Positions 10,408-30,693 of a stretch of 64,000 bases of DNA are shown piece after piece. The first letter of the stretch is position 1, and every line of letters starts with the position of its first letter. The notes under the pieces were generated by a model that saw nothing but the letters and a program-made list of their open reading frames with translations, ran no database searches and was not told where the DNA came from. This DNA comes from Glandiceps talaboti (Eukaryota > Hemichordata > Enteropneusta > Spengelidae): positions 18,346,001 through 18,410,000 of the forward strand of contig NC_135556.1 of assembly GCF_964340395.1 (NCBI RefSeq), given 5' to 3'. A program made the translations under genes and the position numbers.

Positions 10408-12500
10408 TTATTTCTTAATTGTGTCGTGTGTGTTTCCTGGGAGTGAACGCCTAATGCAAAAAGTTTTCAGTATAAGTGGGAAATGATGTCATTATGATTT
10501 TTTAAATGAATTTATTGATATGCTCGACTGACGTCCGATGATGGCACGAAATCAATTATGTTTTGAGCTAAGCGTCATTCCGAGATGATATTCTGATATC
10601 CTTGGCTAAACCTTGAAGGAAAATTAAATGGACTGGCCCTAGAGGAATTGTCCTACTCAAGTCCCTACACCTATAATAAGTTAATAGTTTAATGGACTGT
10701 GCGACGGTATAATATACGTCTCTCTCTCCGTATTGTCAAGATCGGATTCTGCAGATTACTATTTATATCGTGTGTAGTAGTTGTAAACGTACACTTACAT
10801 GTGATTTCTATCAAATTACACCAGAACTAGTACTGTACCATGTTACACAAATTAATGTATATTGCCGTGGAAATGGAATAATTGATAACAACTACCCAAT
10901 CTTGTTAACCCTGGGGATGTAAAAGATAATTACCTCACATTCACGTGATGACCTCGTGACCTTGACATGTACCGTTATAAAATTTGAATCTAGTTTCTAG
11001 TTGATATCCATTGGGTGTCACAACTGTGTTGCAAAAAAATGCTTGTAACCATGGTAACACAGATCTGGAGGATCTTCCCATGTGCAACCCGTCAATCTTC
11101 CCATGTGCAACTTGAGAATTGTTTCTTGTCAATTGTTACACAAACCATTGCCTATCCAAATGGATGACAATTAAGATTATTTATTTATTTGTTTGTTTAT
11201 TTGTTTGTTTTCACATAAATAACTCTGGTACATTACCAATGTACAGTACTAAAGTAACATAAGCTAAGTTTATAATGTTTTACTCGGATGTAAATACCTC
11301 GACTATTCTTGTACACGCCGATGGCATTAGAAATCATCTTAGTACTTTTAATAGCGATATATATAAATAATCCAATACCTACCTAGCTACATACGTGTGT
11401 ATGTGCATGCCCGCGCTCACATACATACATACATACATACATACATACATACATACATACATACATACATGTACATACATACATACATACACGACTTACT
11501 AATAAAGGTCTTATCATTTTATCACGTTTCCACTATATATGAATTGCAAATAGACGTAATCAGTGACATCACATCTCTTCAACGAATCATAAGGCTAAAA
11601 GGCAGGTGTTCCAATACAGTAATGGGATATTGAAAGTCAGTGATAAGGAATATGCTTTCATTACACTGTAATCAATCTGTTAACAGACAAGTTAAAATGC
11701 CGACAGCAAAACATGTAGCACATTACTTTTACAATGTCTGTCTTAAGTATATGAAAGCAGTTCTACATATGAAATTCTGATCTTTTGCTTGTTGGAGTAA
11801 CACGGGCGGTATTATTGAAGAAATACAACGACAAGGTCATGTCAACCGGTGACATGATAGTAAAATAGTAAAGCCGCCCCCCCCCCTATTAATTTCTTTG
11901 CTTTATGTAATTGAAGCAGTGAAAATTCTACCAACATTTCACGAACAAAGAGAAAAAAAAGGTTCATTGCAACTGTTTTACTTGTGGTAACTCGCCAATA
12001 TTACACTATAAACTAATGGTGACAACAAACTACATTCCAATAATGGTACATATCGTAGGTTTACAGTTAATGGACCAGAACTATTTTCACAGCAAAAAGA
12101 TATAAATGATGATTTTTTTCAGACAGTGTACAGAACTTCATTTCGCATTAAGACGCTTTAGCTCGTAAGTAGAAAAAAACATTACATATTCAAAACGTGT
12201 ACCCATAATTAAAAGTGGTGTGGCTTATAGACACGAATCTGTAGTATTAACAATAGAAAACATATAGATGTATTTTAGCCAAAAGAATATTTCACTTTAT
12301 ATGTGGCGACGACGGAAATATCTAAAATGGGTTTCATATTGCTCAGAAAGGAAAATATCATTACTGCTAATCATCAGAACAGTTGCCATCGCTACCACAC
12401 GTAAATGGACATAGGGGATCTTCTCTCGACATGGGACTGTCGCTAACAGTATTATATTCGTTCAACGCACACAGAATCGTAGAATACGGAGGCAAAGTAT
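10408..12500. other. Intergenic stretch with one (CATA)n tract
   Basis: A (CATA)n tract at about 11420-11490 and a TTTA/TTTG tract near 11178-11210 are present. No gene is recognised. Confidence 0.5.
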
Positions 12501-12504
12501 ATAT

Positions 12505-13545
12505 CGTTAGGGAGTGTCCAGTAATTACAACTGGGGAGGGCTGTGAGAAATCAATTCCGGTCTGTCGCGTAAAATGTAACCCTCCCCTCATCCCCCTCAC
12601 CCCCGATTAAGTGACCCTTTCTCGATTTCATTTCTCTAAATTATGACCATCGGCAGTGTGGGATGTGGGAACCAGTGGGATGTGGAACCAGTGGGATGTG
12701 GAAACCAGTGGGATGTGGAAACCAGTGGGATGTGAAACCAGTGGGATGTGGGAACCAGTGGGATGTGGAACTAGTGGGATGTGGAACCAGTGGGATGTGG
12801 GAACCAGTGGGATGTGGAAACCAGTGGGATGTGGAACCAGTGGGATGTGGAACCAGTGGGATGTGGGAACCAGTGGGATGTGGAACCAGTGGGATGTGGA
12901 AACCAGTTGGATGTGGGAACCAGTGGGATGTGAAACCAGTGGGATGTGGAACCAGTGGGATGTGGGAACCAGTGGGATGTGGAACCAGTGGGATGTGGAA
13001 CCAGTGGGATGTGGGAACCAGTGGGATGTGGAACCAATGGGAAGTGGGAACCAGTGGGATGTGGAACCAGTGGGATGTGGGAACCAGTGGGATGTGGAAC
13101 CAGTGGGATGTGGAAACCAGTGGGATGTGGAAACCAGTGGGATGTGGAACCAGTGGGATGTGGAACCAGTGGGATGTGGGAACCAGTGGGATGTGGGAAC
13201 CAGTGGGATGTGGAAACCAGTGTGATGTGGAACCAGTGTGATGTGGAAACCAGTGTGATGTGGAACCAGTGGGATGTGGAACCAGTGGGATGTGGGAACC
13301 AGAGGGATGTGGAACCAGTGGAAGCAGTGGAATGTGGAACCAGTGGCAGCAGTGGGATGTGGAACCAGTGGCAGCAGTGGAATGTGGAACCAGTGGGATG
13401 CCAAACTGCACAAAATACTACAAGTAAGAGTAATACATGTACAATGAATCACAATAAAATGCGACCCTCTCCTAATTCCATTTTCTAAAATATGGCCCTC
13501 CCCACTTCTATTATCACCCCCACCCCCTGTAAGCACTGGTGGCTT
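12505..13545. repeat. C-rich dispersed repeat with an internal 16-17 bp minisatellite
   Basis: The edges (GTCCAGTAATTACAACTGGG at about 12518 and CCCTCCCC/CACCCCCTGTAAGCACTGG at about 13495-13540) belong to the C-rich family also seen at 31930-32095. Inside, 12655-13400 is about 40 copies of GGGATGTGGAACCAGT with one-base length variants (GGAA, GGAAA, GGGAA), changing at its end to a CAGTGGCAGCAGTGG variant. Frames stay open here only because the unit has no stop. Confidence 0.85.
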
Positions 13546-14340
13546 CATTAATATTGAAGCGAGTAACATTTCCATGATGAAATGGATACGATGTAAAAAC
13601 TTGTTTCCGGCCTTAAAACCGTTCCATTTCTGACTTGTAAGGATTCTTTGTAACAGAGACCGTATTTTCCCTTGTCATTGTATTAGATGACGCATATTTA
13701 TGATATAATACTATTATATCATAAATATTATTAATATTAAATACTATTATTAATAGGAGACTGACGTACATAGGGGCATATTACTGAAGATTGATATTCC
13801 CTGTTGCTGTGTTGTTGTAATAATGATAACCGATAATGTGTACATTTCACCTACAGCCAGGGGAGCCGTCAGTACGTAATTACAGGTGAGGGGGACCGGG
13901 GTTTGTGATTTTGGTATCTCACTGCTGCCACATTGTCAGCGTTGTGCCGTAATATCGGAACACATCAGTCAAATTGCTGCTGACAAGCATGCAGTGAATT
14001 GATTGGTAGTTGTGGCCATGGTGTAAAGATATTATTGGGTATCACAGTAGTAAAGGCGGAACAGCATGGTAAGATAATTCCACCACCACCACCCCATGTA
14101 GCTACTTAATGCACCCTAATTATTAAAACAAGAATACGGTACTTCAAAACATCAAATCATTATGTGTCTTGTATCAAGGCATCTCTTTTGAAAACACACT
14201 TTTACAAAGTAATTCGCACTAGAGAACAAACCTACAGAGAGCGAAAAAACGGTATCAGCAATCTCACCAACGTCTGAATTAAAGTTAAACTAAATACGAA
14301 ATGAATGATTGGAATGAATCACCATCTTTACAGGCTACAA
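13546..14340. other. Intergenic stretch without a recognisable gene
   Basis: It contains an AT palindrome near 13700-13735 (ATGATATAATACTATTATATCAT) and, at about 13860-13900, another piece of the C-rich repeat family (CCGTCAGTACGTAATTACAG). No open frame is supported. Confidence 0.5.
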
Positions 14341-14369
14341 AATCTAACGAGTGATCTAACCAGTTCACA

Positions 14370-14815
14370 AACCAGTAAAAAGTAAACTAGTCAAAATCTA
14401 GTCAGTGAGTTGTAAACTAGTCAACAAACTAGCAAACTAGTAAACTAGTCAACAAACTAACCAGTGTAAACTAAGCTGTATAAACTAGTCAGTGAACTAA
14501 CCAGTTAGTAATCTAGTCAGTAGACTAACCAGTGCGTAAACTAATCAGTAAACTAACCAACGAGTAAACCAGTCAGTGAGCTAACTAGTGTAAACTAGTC
14601 AGTGTAAACTAGTCAGTAAACTAACCAGCGTAAACCAGTCACTAAAATAACCGGTGAATAAACTAGTCAGTAAGCTAACCAGTCTGTAAACTATTCAGTA
14701 AGCTAACCAGTGTAAACTAATCAGCAAACTAACCAGTAATTGAACTAGTCAGCAAACTAACCACCAATTGAACTTGTCAGCAAACTGACAACTGAGTTAA
14801 CTAGTCAGAACCAGG
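14370..14815. repeat. Degenerate minisatellite of ACTAGTCAGT/AACCAGT words
   Basis: About 20 irregular copies of a two-part unit, AACTAGTCAGTAAACTAACC-like. Spacing varies from about 19 to 38 bp, and there are many point differences, so it is an old array. Confidence 0.85.
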
Positions 14816-17800
14816 AGATGTTGATACTCCTTAGCCCAACACTAATACTTGCACCTACTATTAATCTAAATACGAAATTCTCAATATTAGACGTATTGAG
14901 AATTTTCGCTGAAAGCTTGGTGTGTGCATTTCTTCATTCTTCATGACATTTGATACAGTATTTTTTATGCTTGCGAGACTTGTAGGTTTGTTTTTTGTAA
15001 TAATGACTCAACGGAAACCAGGCTTGAAAGTGTTGTTGCTGAGATTCTTTTAAAGACACGGCACTAGTTTACAGATGAATTAACAAAATCAATTGGAATA
15101 GCCATTAGTGTGTTCATCGTGATTAGACAATTGTTACTGGCTTAATGCCCATATCATTAGAAGATCTTACAAATAGAATTTAACTGGGGTGAAGGATAAA
15201 GTAATTGGCCTGATACGCCTACTCGGAATCATGATCACCAGCAATCATTTCAGTCATGCCTACCTTTCACACGCTTTGAAAACGTGTGTTTTCTCCCATG
15301 AGGTTATCTATTCCTTTATCGTAGAGTTAAGTCTGTTGGGTGTGGCAACCATAATATACAGTTAATGCCTGGCAGTAGCTGACGTCTAATACCCCAAGGG
15401 ATGTAGCAATGTAGAAATAGTTACTACATAACAGCATGTGGGGTAATATGACTTTTACTCGGCAGTATGTATTTATTATAACACACCATTATTCTCGTGC
15501 ACAGATTCATTACATAGTCAAGTAAATCCCCGATAAGACATCCGTGCTTCATGAGTATTTTCCTAGGGGAAAATAGAAGGCCACTAGTGCCTCTTTATGA
15601 AAATTGAGGTCACTGTGGGTCAATAGTCCATACCACGTGATACGATTGAAGCCAATCACTGAAGGCTTTTTGGAAATGGTGTGTTATAATCTAGTAAATA
15701 TGATTGTAGTGTGTCTTTTGATTTTAGAATATTACCATTTAACCGTTGCTATGCATCAATACGTTGATATATTCAATCTCACAATACATAATACAGAACC
15801 ACGATTATTAGATCGTGAAACATAAATGATAATTGATGTGCCCCCCCCCCCCCAAAAAAAAAAAAGGTTCAATGTTTAATACGAGTGATCAGGTTCGATA
15901 AAACTCAGTGTTGCTTACTTTCTAAACACAGCTGCACTGAAAAGTTTTCCTAAAAAGGTTAGCGTATAGCGGAGATGAACTCAAAATAGGAAATGTGGCA
16001 GAGAACATGGACAGATACTGTATACACATGTACACTCTCATGATACATTGAACATATCCTCCTACGCAAGGAGTGTTGTTTATACTGATTCCCAACGTAC
16101 TAGTTGTAACATATTTGAAAACGCAATGACTCTAACAGCAATCCAGAGATTAAAATATAAAAACGACCCTCTCCCAGTAAATATACAATGCATATATGTA
16201 GCTTTGACTACTTACCGTGACAGAGTTCACCGTGTAACGCTCTCAACTATCAGCGCCAGTCTCAGTTTATCTATTGACATCTGCCTGCATGATCATGATC
16301 GCCTTATGATCTATCTTGTAACCTTTGACCCAGATGACGTCGACGCCCAAGTAATTTCTGAGTCTACTTTCCCTGGCGTCTGCTAAATGTTACATATATA
16401 TATCATTTGGGAGAACAAACACAATTTTCGAAACCCATACGTACACATCCTATGGGACAACAATGCCAATGGCTTTCGTTTATATTCCAGTCAGCAATTA
16501 ATAATATAATAAAATCGATTAATGTTTATATTTACTAGAGAACACAGTCTGGGAATTTGATTTATGAGAGGTTTGCAAAAAATATGGATGTTCATTCCAT
16601 GTACACAATCACTCCAATCTATATGTTGTAATAATTCATTTTCCCTTATGATAGACTATTAGGATACATACTAGTGCTGTGTGGTAAAAATAGCTAAATT
16701 CGGTTTAAAAACGAACCCCGCGTAACGACTTTGTGTTGACATGATAAAAAAAACCTTGAACGAGTTTAAAATACGGAGTTTGATTCTTTCCACTGTTACT
16801 AGTATATTTTAACACGATTTTTTTCCCAAACGCTTCAATCGCCGGGCACACTCGCCCAGTCTTTGCCGCTATTAATCGTCTACTACACACAATTCATATT
16901 AGACGTGAAATGCGCCTCGACAATACACTGTTCACAGTTTGCAGTTACTTTCATCAGGAAAACATCAACCTATTCCCATTACAATTGAAATCACGAAAAA
17001 AAGTCAGAGGTCACCATACATTTTTTTGAAATAGTGGTCAAAATGTTATCAAAATTAAACCATGATTTTAGAATCAAATATGACTGCTGAATACTATGGA
17101 AAATAAAAAGACATGATTTCCTTGAAAACAAGATGGCGAACCCCAAATTTCTGATATTGTTTCAAAAGGACCAGAGGCAAGTTTTAATATGGCTAAGTTT
17201 ATGCAGCTTATAAAGAACTTTATAAGTGAAATTTGTCCACGAGGCGTTTTCTACCTTAAATTTATTTGATAATAAAACAAGTGGTGTATCACTTTCATCA
17301 AATATATGACGCTAGTTTCAATCAGTGGGTAGTATTGTTATTGATGACACGAAATTCTATGTATTGAACTGTACTCCACTATTCGTTATATGTTGTGGGA
17401 GTAAAATATACCTGACTTTATGAGCGATAAGTCCAATATTTCATCTGCTATCTTTTACCCACGCTTATATTTTACTCACTTCACACATTGCCAAGTTAAT
17501 ATCGTATAAATAAACCAACACGGCGTCGTAGTATCATAAGCATTTACTTAATTCGAAAACCAAGTTTTGTTTTGTTTTCGATTTCGCAGACTAGTTCATT
17601 AGAGAAATATCATTTGGAATGTAGATCTGCTCTGCACTATTTGTGTCACTTCTAAGTTGCTGTCATTTAAAACATAAAATCGTGGAAATGTGTGAGGCAG
17701 ATATGATGTCCGGGCGATAGAGAGACAAAGTTTAACATAGACCATAAAGTGAATGAAGTGTGAGCGATTTAATACTTAGTTCACCACTCTGTGATGATTG

Positions 17801-18048
17801 ATACGTTCATTAATTCCTTGTAGTTTTATCAAGATGGTTATGTCACCATGGTTATATCCAATACAGTAACCACGGCAACACAATCAAGATACCCACTGCA
17901 CTATTATGTAGCAGACTTTCGTCTAGAGCGTTATATTTCGAAATGCTCTATTTGGTTTCAGTCATACTTTCCTACAATCTTGACACACAGTAACTCTTGA
18001 CAAACAACCAATTTTACAAAAAAAAACCACACAGACACACTCAGAAAA
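14816..18048. other. Intergenic stretch without a recognisable gene
   Basis: AT-rich with a poly-C/poly-A run near 15841-15865. Open frames of 61-112 codons show no domain or family resemblance. Confidence 0.5.
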
Positions 18049-18049
18049 C

Positions 18050-19900
<1,851 letters not shown>

Positions 19901-19902
19901 GT

Positions 19903-20273
19903 TTAAAGGGACACAAGCTGAGATATACGTTTCTTGGCGTGATTTTTGTTGTTGGCGTATTGGAAAGGTTCTCGTAGTATTCTGCTTATTGAAGCGTATT
20001 AGCCATCACTTGCAATTGACTGAACTCAAACCTGGTATTAGGCCGATTATAGCTCTTAAACGATCCAATGACGTCATTTATTATATATGAATAAAATATT
20101 GGGGATATCCCTAATATGCATTCAACTGTTCTAAGAATACCAGTAAACAATTGTAATGTCATAGAATACATGTATCGACAGTAATATTATACTTGAATAG
20201 TTTAACCAACGTTTCTGTACTAAGTATTTTCACTTAAGTAAAAAGTTTATAATCCCAGCTTGTGCCACGTTAA
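19903..20273. mobile_element. TTAA-flanked MITE, copy 2
   Basis: Flanked by TTAA at both ends. It shares internal blocks with copy 1 in the same order, such as AAACCTGGTATTA, CAATTGTAATGTCATAGAA-like and AAGTATTTTCACT. The copies are clearly diverged, so the insertions are not recent. Confidence 0.7.
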
Positions 20274-22400
20274 CTGTTGGTGTAATGATCATTTACGTTG
20301 TTGGCTGCAGGTAACAATGGTTTTTACATTCTTCTATATAAAATAGAACAACACAGAGTTTAAGTATGGAGAACATGGAGAGTGTTTCACCAGGACGACA
20401 AAACTGTCTCGAGAGTTACTGGTACGGAAAGAGAGCATCAAATGTTCGTGAACGGGCCGTCGACAGAACAGACAGAATGTGAGACGCACAATTGACATAC
20501 ATTGTAGACACAAACCAGGCTCAGTATAAATTGAATATGTCTGCTTAGCGTGGCATTTTCGTCGAAACCTGTGATATGTTGTTATTTTCCTTTTATATTT
20601 AATGGTGAGTTATCAACTAAAGTCCGTCTGTACCAAACTTCAAAACTGTATACAACAATCTAAAGCCAGTAATATATTCGACAAGATAAAAGTGTTTTAA
20701 CGTAGCAGAAGTTGTTTAATATACCCCGGAGCTGTATATCGTTCCCGCATTAATTCCTTCATCGTACATTAATAGTCTCTAGGATAAAGACAACATTACA
20801 GCGAAAAGATGAAAGTATAGTCCTAGCAGCCATTAGTAAGCATCCTTAGTGCCCACGACTCGTCTCAGACAACTGAACTTTTCATGACCTATCGGCGTTA
20901 GGGGACACTGGGATGTTGATATTAACTTGAGGGGGAAAATTGAGTTAGCTAATTTATATCTACATTAGAAAACATGGATATGTTCAGGATAATGGACCTG
21001 CTATCAATATTGTAAAGAAACTTTAGTATGATTTCGCGCAGACCTGCCGTTGGCTAACGATGTTATTACCATATACTATGTAGAAATATAGGTTTACTTC
21101 TTTTTTGAAAAAAACCCTGCTGAGGCTATTTACGATATTCTGCTTTTGAATGTAATATCTGTAGTTACGCTATTGTATTAGTAACGTGGAAATGCCAGAT
21201 ATGATGGCCTGTATAAAAACGAATCGTGTGCGTTTTGATGATTCCGTATATATAAACCATCTCAGTCTACCGGTAAATAGCTTTATATAGAACACCATTG
21301 TTCTGAAAGATACTAGTGTAGCAGTACGATTGTTTAGAGCATCAAACCACTTAGATTCGAAAATCATGAAGTTCCGTGGATCTTAAGGGTGACTTCAGAT
21401 AAAATCTAACCTTGAACCTTCACTTTGTACTCTTAGACTATTTCGTAGTACAGTGATAAAGTCCTGGTGTTTGGAGTTGGTTTGGTTAAGGCGCCATGAT
21501 ATTGAACCCATTAGTAGAACTTCATATCCATGGAGACAATCTTAAGATCCCTGATAGGCGTAACAAAAATCCATGGAACCTTTCAAGCCGTGGTCATTTA
21601 TAGCTATTAATGCCGGCATTATCAGAGTGAATTTATACGACAACTGAGTCGAAACATGCTGTGGGAAGTAGAACTCGATAAACTATTTTCGTATATTTTA
21701 GGTGCTAAGTGATCCGAATGAAACTGATGAACGTAGCTTGAACTGACGAGTTTATTTTGCGATAAGGAGTAACACTGCTAATGCAGCTGTTAGAACTTCG
21801 AAATTTCCGTACTTTTATAGCTTTTCATAAATTTCTAAATGATACAGGAAGAAGGTATCATGCGATCATACTTATGAGCTCTCTTGCCGACAAATTTAGC
21901 AGTTCATTAAATTTATGAGAGGTTAGCCTACATATTGTTTCTGCGTAGGTTATATTGGCTGTTGACGACGCCAATTTTGGATCGCGGTCACAATGTGAAA
22001 CAGTGGCATGTCACTTTCAATTACTAATAGGAACTTTTCGTTACGCCTATATTCTATTCTATTCACGGATACATAGTTTGCCTTGCTATGTTTGGGCACA
22101 GACAATTCCTTGTATGCGGTTTGGATTGTTTGCGTTAGGAAGTGTTATGCTTTTGTACCTTTGTGAAACGTGCGAGTATGTGAGAAAGGGGATAACATCG
22201 CTTTTTATAAATACTTTGAGGCGGAATAAACTGTGTAATAAAAAGTAAACTATAGTCCATAATATATTGTATATAATTACCAAATTTGGGTCCAAACGTA
22301 GCTCCATTGCATCACTGAGACTCACAATACAATGTGGAACAAAGGCGGAGAGGCATTCTTAGCTTTCAAGAACTTCCAGGGTATAATGTTACATTGAGCG
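20274..22400. other. Intergenic stretch without a recognisable gene
   Basis: No repeat tract or supported open frame. A 97-codon plus-strand frame at 21955-22248 has mixed hydrophobic content but no family signature. Confidence 0.5.
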
Positions 22401-22404
22401 TGTA

Positions 22405-22780
22405 TAGACAACCTCCCCCATGTTCATGTTAGTGTTTACTGGCGCTGTTTAAACCACACAGAAGCCAATAAGAACCTGCACCTGCTGCACTGTACATGGC
22501 AAGATTGAATTACTACCGTTTCTTGCAACATTCTGTCTCAATGGAATGAACCATGTGCCACCACGCAAACTATCAAATGTAGACATCAAAACATGTCTGT
22601 GTATAATTGCTGAACTTGCAGTACTTTAAACGGTTTATTTCATTTGCACTAAATGGTGCAAGAAACTGCATACGTTCTTGCTATCTTAAATTGTAGCAGC
22701 AAAGTTTCTTATTGGTTTCTGCATTGTTGTTACGTCAAACAGAACCAGTGAACACTAACATGAAAGGGGCTGTATATAAG
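22405..22780. mobile_element. Foldback element family F, copy 1
   Basis: The left arm contains CATGTTAGTGTTTACTGG and CAGAAGCCAATAAGAA; the right arm contains their inverse (TTCTTATTGGTTTCTG, CCAGTGAACACTAACATG). The arms are over 100 bp and the centre contains TTTATTTCATTTGCACT. There is no coding capacity. Confidence 0.75.
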
Positions 22781-23794
22781 TTCCATCTCAGATAGCTATA
22801 AGTTTGATCTATTCTTCACTGTATTAGCCGTTTGGTTCTTTATAGAGTTTTTCAGATGTAACCTAACACTATAGAGACATTTAAATAAATGGTGCTTTGC
22901 TCAAAACGGTTGTATAACTACAGGGAATATGGTAATTTGGATAATGTAACTGTTCATCAGCCATGTACAAGAAATAGTGTCTTCGACATTTAATACTATC
23001 AGATCGATGTACACACGAATTATTGTGTGAGACAAAATTATGGAACGAGGTTGACCTTTCTATCAAGACATTGCGTTGAGTTGTTTGGAACAAGATAAGG
23101 AGGGTTTGAATGTAAGAAAAGTAGTAGAACAATTTGCTCATGCGTATACCAGACACATCGTTTACCTTGACTATCTATACTTACTAGTAATTACAATGTC
23201 TGAGTACTGAATGTCAATCTAATTTTGTGATCGCAGAAAAAAAGAGTTGTTGGCCAACCTACACTGCCTCGACAAAGAGTTGGGTTGGTTTCATGCACAG
23301 GGGCGTGTAGTATTTCTTAAATTGTTGTTTGCCTTGTCTAGAGTCTCTAGAGATATGACAACGTTTTGACTTGGATATATTTCCTCTACACCCACGGAAC
23401 GAGCCCTGTATAGAGCATATATTGATACAGTTGTAGTAGCATGGATTCGTGTGATGTTTTCTTGGCAAAACAGCAATCTAAGCAACAATACGTGTCATGC
23501 ACTATGACCTGCGAACTTGTTCTTAAATTAGGAGACACACGTGACTTAAAATGATCAACACCAACCAGTAATGTAACCCTATGGTTTATTTATATACGGT
23601 ATGTACTTCAGATATTTGATAGGCACTTTACAACAACAAAATAGTATAATTCATATTCAAGTGATGACACATTCCAAAAGTTTAGTTTAATACGGAAAAA
23701 ACTGCTTACGACTTGCTACTTTTACATGTAAAATGAAACACACAAACGTCATGTTAAATTTTGTAAAGGGGGTGGGTACTGATGACACGAACTT

Positions 23795-24516
23795 AGAGTC
23801 TGTTTCAAGTTTACCATTCACCGACTCTGTGTTTCATACAACCACGCAGAAACCAAGAGACTGCACAAGCTACTTTTAAAAAAGATAGCAAGCTTGAACC
23901 GTGACAATTTCTTGGGGCATTTTGCTAAAAGCTGCCACCATGCAAACATCTTAAGACGTCAAAACACTGGCGTTGGCGCGTCGTCGTCTAGCTGCAGTAC
24001 GTTTCAATTCGATAGTTTATTTCTTAAAGTGGCCATATGGATGAGAATTTGGTATTTATTTTGGATTTTTATTTGATAAAACAGCTTCACTATGTTTTTC
24101 TACTTGAAAAAATAAAGCGAAAGAACATATACCAAGTCCATGTTCATAACTCAATACATTGCAAAAAGATGCAAAAAGTCTAAAAAAAAAAAAAAGTTTG
24201 TTATTGTACGTACAATAACAAATAATTTACACATTGTTTAGTGTTTTGCTGTTTATTGAGTTGTGAACATGGACTTGGTTTATGTTATTTCACATTATTT
24301 TTTCAAGTAGAAAAACATAGTGAAGCTGTTTTATCAAATAAAGAGCCAAAATAAATACCAAATTCTCATCCATATGGCCACTTTAATCATAGACAAAACG
24401 TAGCAAGAAATTGCCACCTTGCTGTATTAGTGTAGAATATACAGTTTGTCATTTGTTTCTGCATGGTTGTTGTATCAAACAGATCAGGTGAACAGTAACT
24501 TGAAACGGGCTGTAAA
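23795..24516. mobile_element. Foldback element family F, copy 2, split by another element
   Basis: The left half (23795-24023) and right half (24387-24516) match the arms of copy 1 (TTTACCATTCACCGAC..., GATCAGGTGAACAGTAACTTG). The middle is interrupted by the TTAA-flanked element at 24028-24382. Confidence 0.7.
24024..24386. mobile_element. Long-TIR element inserted at TTAA (nested)
   Basis: Flanked by TTAA at 24024-24027 and 24383-24386. Inverted arms of about 130 bp begin AGTGGCCATATGGATGAGAA. A poly-A run and a 26-bp palindrome around GTACGTAC lie in the centre. It sits inside family F copy 2, so it is the younger insertion. The TTAA site suggests piggyBac-type mobilisation; no transposase is present. 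Confidence 0.75.
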
Positions 24517-25249
24517 ATGAATAAAGAAAATCCGCACGGCGCGGTGTCCTTTAGTTTAACGCTACGGTCTACTGTGCAAGCCATTCCATCAAAATAGACA
24601 TTCGAACAGAGAAAACGAAAAGTGTAACAGTAGATTATAGGCTAACTTATGATACACAGGTGATAATACATACAAAAATGTGTTTACTATAAACTTGCTT
24701 ATCTTGCAGCTTGTAAGGCACGTGTTGTATTATCAATGCCATAAAAACTAACAGCGCATGATATGGTGGGTAGAGCTATATCCCTCTACAAGTTCGTTCG
24801 TTCGACGTTCGTTCAACCGTGAGAAATAAAAACCGCCTCAGGTATCTAGAACATGTCCTCGTCTCTGTCGTACCGTACTTTAGATTAGATTAGATTCCAA
24901 CATACACGTAAGTGTCATGGTGTACCTCAAACACTAGTGTCAATTAAAACCACTATATATCACTGAATGTGTAGCGGGTTAGGCAAGAATAAAGACATTT
25001 TCACCAGGAAAAGACAAAAGCGCCAACGTACATAAAATAGGGCAAAAGTTCTAGGTACAATAAATATACTTTGAAAAACTTAAAAAGTTTCAGGAAATAT
25101 TATTTTCATCGATAACAGTGTTTTATCTTCTAGATCTATTCATGTATCTGGGACAGAATACAAGATCGAGTCTCGGTGGTAATTGTATTGAGTGTGATCA
25201 AGTTCATCGAAAGAGATCCAAGTGAAAATAATCTCTGATGCAGCCACCC
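24517..25249. other. Region downstream of POPDC-B
   Basis: AT-rich. The 3' UTR of POPDC-B should lie here, but no convincing polyadenylation signal on the minus strand was found close to the stop. Confidence 0.4.
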
Positions 25250-30098
<4,849 letters not shown>

Positions 30099-30693
30099 CT
30101 GAAAACAAGAAAAGGAAAACAGTTAGACAGAAAGCAAGAAACAGAGAGTTCAACAGTTGCAATACAAGCCACAAGTTTAACTGGACGATTTACAAATGTA
30201 AGAATCTGGCAAAATGCTATTTTCATTACTTGATTTGTAAAATACAGATCAATCCAACACCAATTAGTATTAAGGTTACACTTTTAACCATCAACAAATC
30301 TGTCGGTGTGTAAAATGAATCTTCTTATGGTCTACAGTGTTTTCATTCTGAGACCAGTCTTATTCTTAACATTGGCAAATTTATCTTTTCTGAAAGAAAA
30401 TACAAAACATCGAACTACTGCTAGAACAGATGGGAATCGGCAGCATAAATGGCTACAATGCAAATTATAATAAAAAGACTTAAATAATCTTTTTATTTGA
30501 CTAGAACAAAAAAGAAAGAAAATATAATGATCTCTTTGATATTTTTACAGACAAAACCATTGCAGCATATAACAAATGGAACTGACAATAACCATGTTTG
30601 AAAAGTACATACATGTAAAACCATAAATCTTAAATTATTTGGGAATACGCAAAGGGTAGATCTGTGTTGTTCCTCTGTTTGCTTTCAGTTATT

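Noticed and set aside
12628-13575. Proteins of up to 315 residues with HWFHIPLV-type repeats
   Set aside because: Several frames on both strands are open because the minisatellite unit lacks stops and its length varies by one base, so no frame is maintained.
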